This document shows positions 7,222-8,537 of a stretch of DNA of 8,537 nucleotides, piece by piece (positions within the stretch are counted from its first letter, which is position 1; each line of letters starts with the position of its first letter). The DNA is taken from positions 1-8,537 of the forward strand of contig NZ_JARWGJ010000109.1 in the NCBI RefSeq assembly GCF_040409695.1, given 5' to 3'. Origin of the DNA: Longimonas sp040409695. GTDB lineage: Bacteria; Bacteroidota; Rhodothermia; Rhodothermales; Salinibacteraceae. Under the pieces are notes generated by a model. That model saw only the letters and a program-made list of their open reading frames with translations. It was not told the DNA's origin and did no database searches. A program made the translations under genes and the position numbers.

Positions 7222-8537
7222 ATGTCTACTGCTGAACCGGCCTCCTCTGCTTCGCCCGAACCGGATCCCTCCGAACCGAAGTCGGCCGATGACGGCGTGT
7301 CGTCTGGCACCTGGTTGAGTAACACGCGCACACACGAGATCATCTTGCTGATCGGCGGGCTCGCGCTCTTGCTCGTCATGCTCTACGAGATGGAGTTTCC
7401 GCGGCCCGGCTCGTTCTTGAGTCCACCGCTGGTTGCACTGGCCGGTGCGCTTCTGCTATGGCCCGTACGCCACAAGTCATCGGCCCGGGCGCTGCTGTTG
7501 TCCGGCGGCGTGCTGCTGCTGATCTGGGCGATCTTGCGTGCAAGCACCATCCTCATTCCGTTCGTAGCAGTCTACCTGTTGGCCTACCTGCTGCACCCCA
7601 TCGTCACACGCATCGACCGTCGCTACCGGATTCCGCGCTGGGTCTCGTCGATGGTGGTGACCACGCTTGTCGTGGGGCTCTTCATCACCAGCATCGTGCT
7701 CATCGTACCCAACATTGTGGACCAGGTCGACCGGCTGTCGCGTCAGTCGCTGGGAGCGCTGGAAGCCCTGCGAACGTGGCTGGCCACCTCGCCGGTCGTG
7801 GCCGAACTGGAAGGCGCCGGGGTGATTGATCGGGAGGTTATCATACGCGAGGTGACCGACTTTGTGCAGCGGCAGGCACGCCGCCTCCCCAGCGCGCTCG
7901 AAGAGGTGCTGGCTTCGCTCGGATCCGTGCTGGGCCTGGTCACAATACTGGCGCTGGTACCGGTTATCCTGTTTTACACGCTCAAGGACTACCCCTTCAT
8001 CCGCGACGGGCTCGTCAGCCTCTTTCCCACCGCTGACGGACGCCGCGACTATATTGTGGAGGCTGGCGGCATTGTCGGCAATTACCTGCGTGGACAGCTG
8101 ATTATCAGCCTCATTGCAGCGGTGAATGTGTCGATTGCACTGGTGATTTTTGGCGTACCGTTCTGGCTGTTGATTGGCCTGCTGACAGGCGTGCTCAACT
8201 TCATTCCCCGGCTTGGCGCCATCGTGAGTATGGTGATTGGCGGACTCGTAGCGCTGACCTTCGGCGGGGTCATGGACATGGTGATCGTGCTGACCGTCAT
8301 TCTCCTGCAGCAGCTGCTGGAGCAGTCGTTCCTGACACCCAAGATTTTGAGCTACCAGATGGGCTTGCACCCGGTGCTCATCGTGTTTGCCCTGCTGGTG
8401 TTCGGTACGTTCATGGGGATATTCGGGCTGCTGATCGCCGTGCCGGCCACCGCTATCCTGGTCACCATCTACCGCGCCTGGCGCGAAGAACTCACGCTTG
8501 AGCTGCGCGAGTATAGCAGCATGCGCGATGCGTCGTA
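7222..8537 (+). CDS. AI-2E family (UPF0118) membrane transporter-like protein, open at right edge
   Basis: From ATG 7222 there are 438 complete codons, then the bases TA at the window edge. If the next base is A or G, the protein ends there at 438 residues. Residues 1-39 are a charged, Ser/Pro/Glu-rich tail, probably disordered. Two membrane segments follow (about 40-57 and 65-82). From about residue 88 the sequence follows the usual AI-2E layout: paired helices with FVAVYLLAYLLHPIV, RIPRWVSSMVV, a soluble helical stretch rich in D, E and R, FYTLKDYPFIRDGL, then LLEQSFLTPKI at 365-375 and GLLIAVPATAIL near the end. The family includes the reported autoinducer-2 exporter TqsA and sodium/proton antiporters, but most members have unknown substrates, so AI-2 export should not be assumed. 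A weak GGCGGA lies about 10 bases before the start. Confidence 0.9.
   Translation, partial: MSTAEPASSASPEPDPSEPKSADDGVSSGTWLSNTRTHEIILLIGGLALLLVMLYEMEFPRPGSFLSPPLVALAGALLLWPVRHKSSARALLLSGGVLLLIWAILRASTILIPFVAVYLLAYLLHPIVTRIDRRYRIPRWVSSMVVTTLVVGLFITSIVLIVPNIVDQVDRLSRQSLGALEALRTWLATSPVVAELEGAGVIDREVIIREVTDFVQRQARRLPSALEEVLASLGSVLGLVTILALVPVILFYTLKDYPFIRDGLVSLFPTADGRRDYIVEAGGIVGNYLRGQLIISLIAAVNVSIALVIFGVPFWLLIGLLTGVLNFIPRLGAIVSMVIGGLVALTFGGVMDMVIVLTVILLQQLLEQSFLTPKILSYQMGLHPVLIVFALLVFGTFMGIFGLLIAVPATAILVTIYRAWREELTLELREYSSMRDAS

Noticed and set aside
7477..8370. A 297-codon minus-strand frame opposite the AI-2E gene.
   Set aside because: It is Q/H/N-rich, the usual antisense image of hydrophobic membrane codons, and has no recognisable domain.

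Overview
The window looks like ordinary chromosome from a high-GC member of the Rhodothermota/Bacteroidota side of the tree, possibly a Salinibacter-like lineage. This is inferred from the gene families present (a bacterial Tricorn-type peptidase, a DUF5117/DUF4953-type metzincin lipoprotein, a PabB-PabC fusion), the acidic protein composition, and weak or absent Shine-Dalgarno sequences. I cannot name the species.

Layout: (1) 1-1904, minus strand: N-terminal two thirds of an exported Tricorn-like peptidase, cut by the left edge. (2) 1905-2250: divergent control region with a candidate promoter and a small dyad. (3) 2251-4836, plus strand: a complete lipoprotein zinc metalloprotease with HExxHxxGxxH and a Met-turn, closed by a strong intrinsic terminator at 4893-4929. 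(4) 4981-5124: a nested imperfect palindrome that resembles a non-coding mobile repeat. (5) 5245-7095, minus strand: a complete bifunctional PabB-PabC enzyme for 4-aminobenzoate (folate) synthesis. (6) 7096-7221: a short divergent spacer with a 10-bp direct repeat. (7) 7222 to the right edge, plus strand: an AI-2E family membrane protein with two additional N-terminal membrane segments. Its frame ends in an incomplete TA codon that may be its stop.

The genes form two head-to-head pairs. The first pair joins two cell-envelope peptidases, which suggests, but does not prove, a shared role in protein or peptide breakdown outside the cytoplasm. The second pair, folate synthesis and a transporter-like protein, has no obvious functional link. 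I found no CRISPR array, tRNA, rRNA, insertion sequence with transposase, phage gene or defence cassette, and no convincing undescribed multi-gene system. The most unusual items are the nested palindrome, the dyad at the candidate promoter between the two peptidases, and the N-terminal extension of the AI-2E protein.
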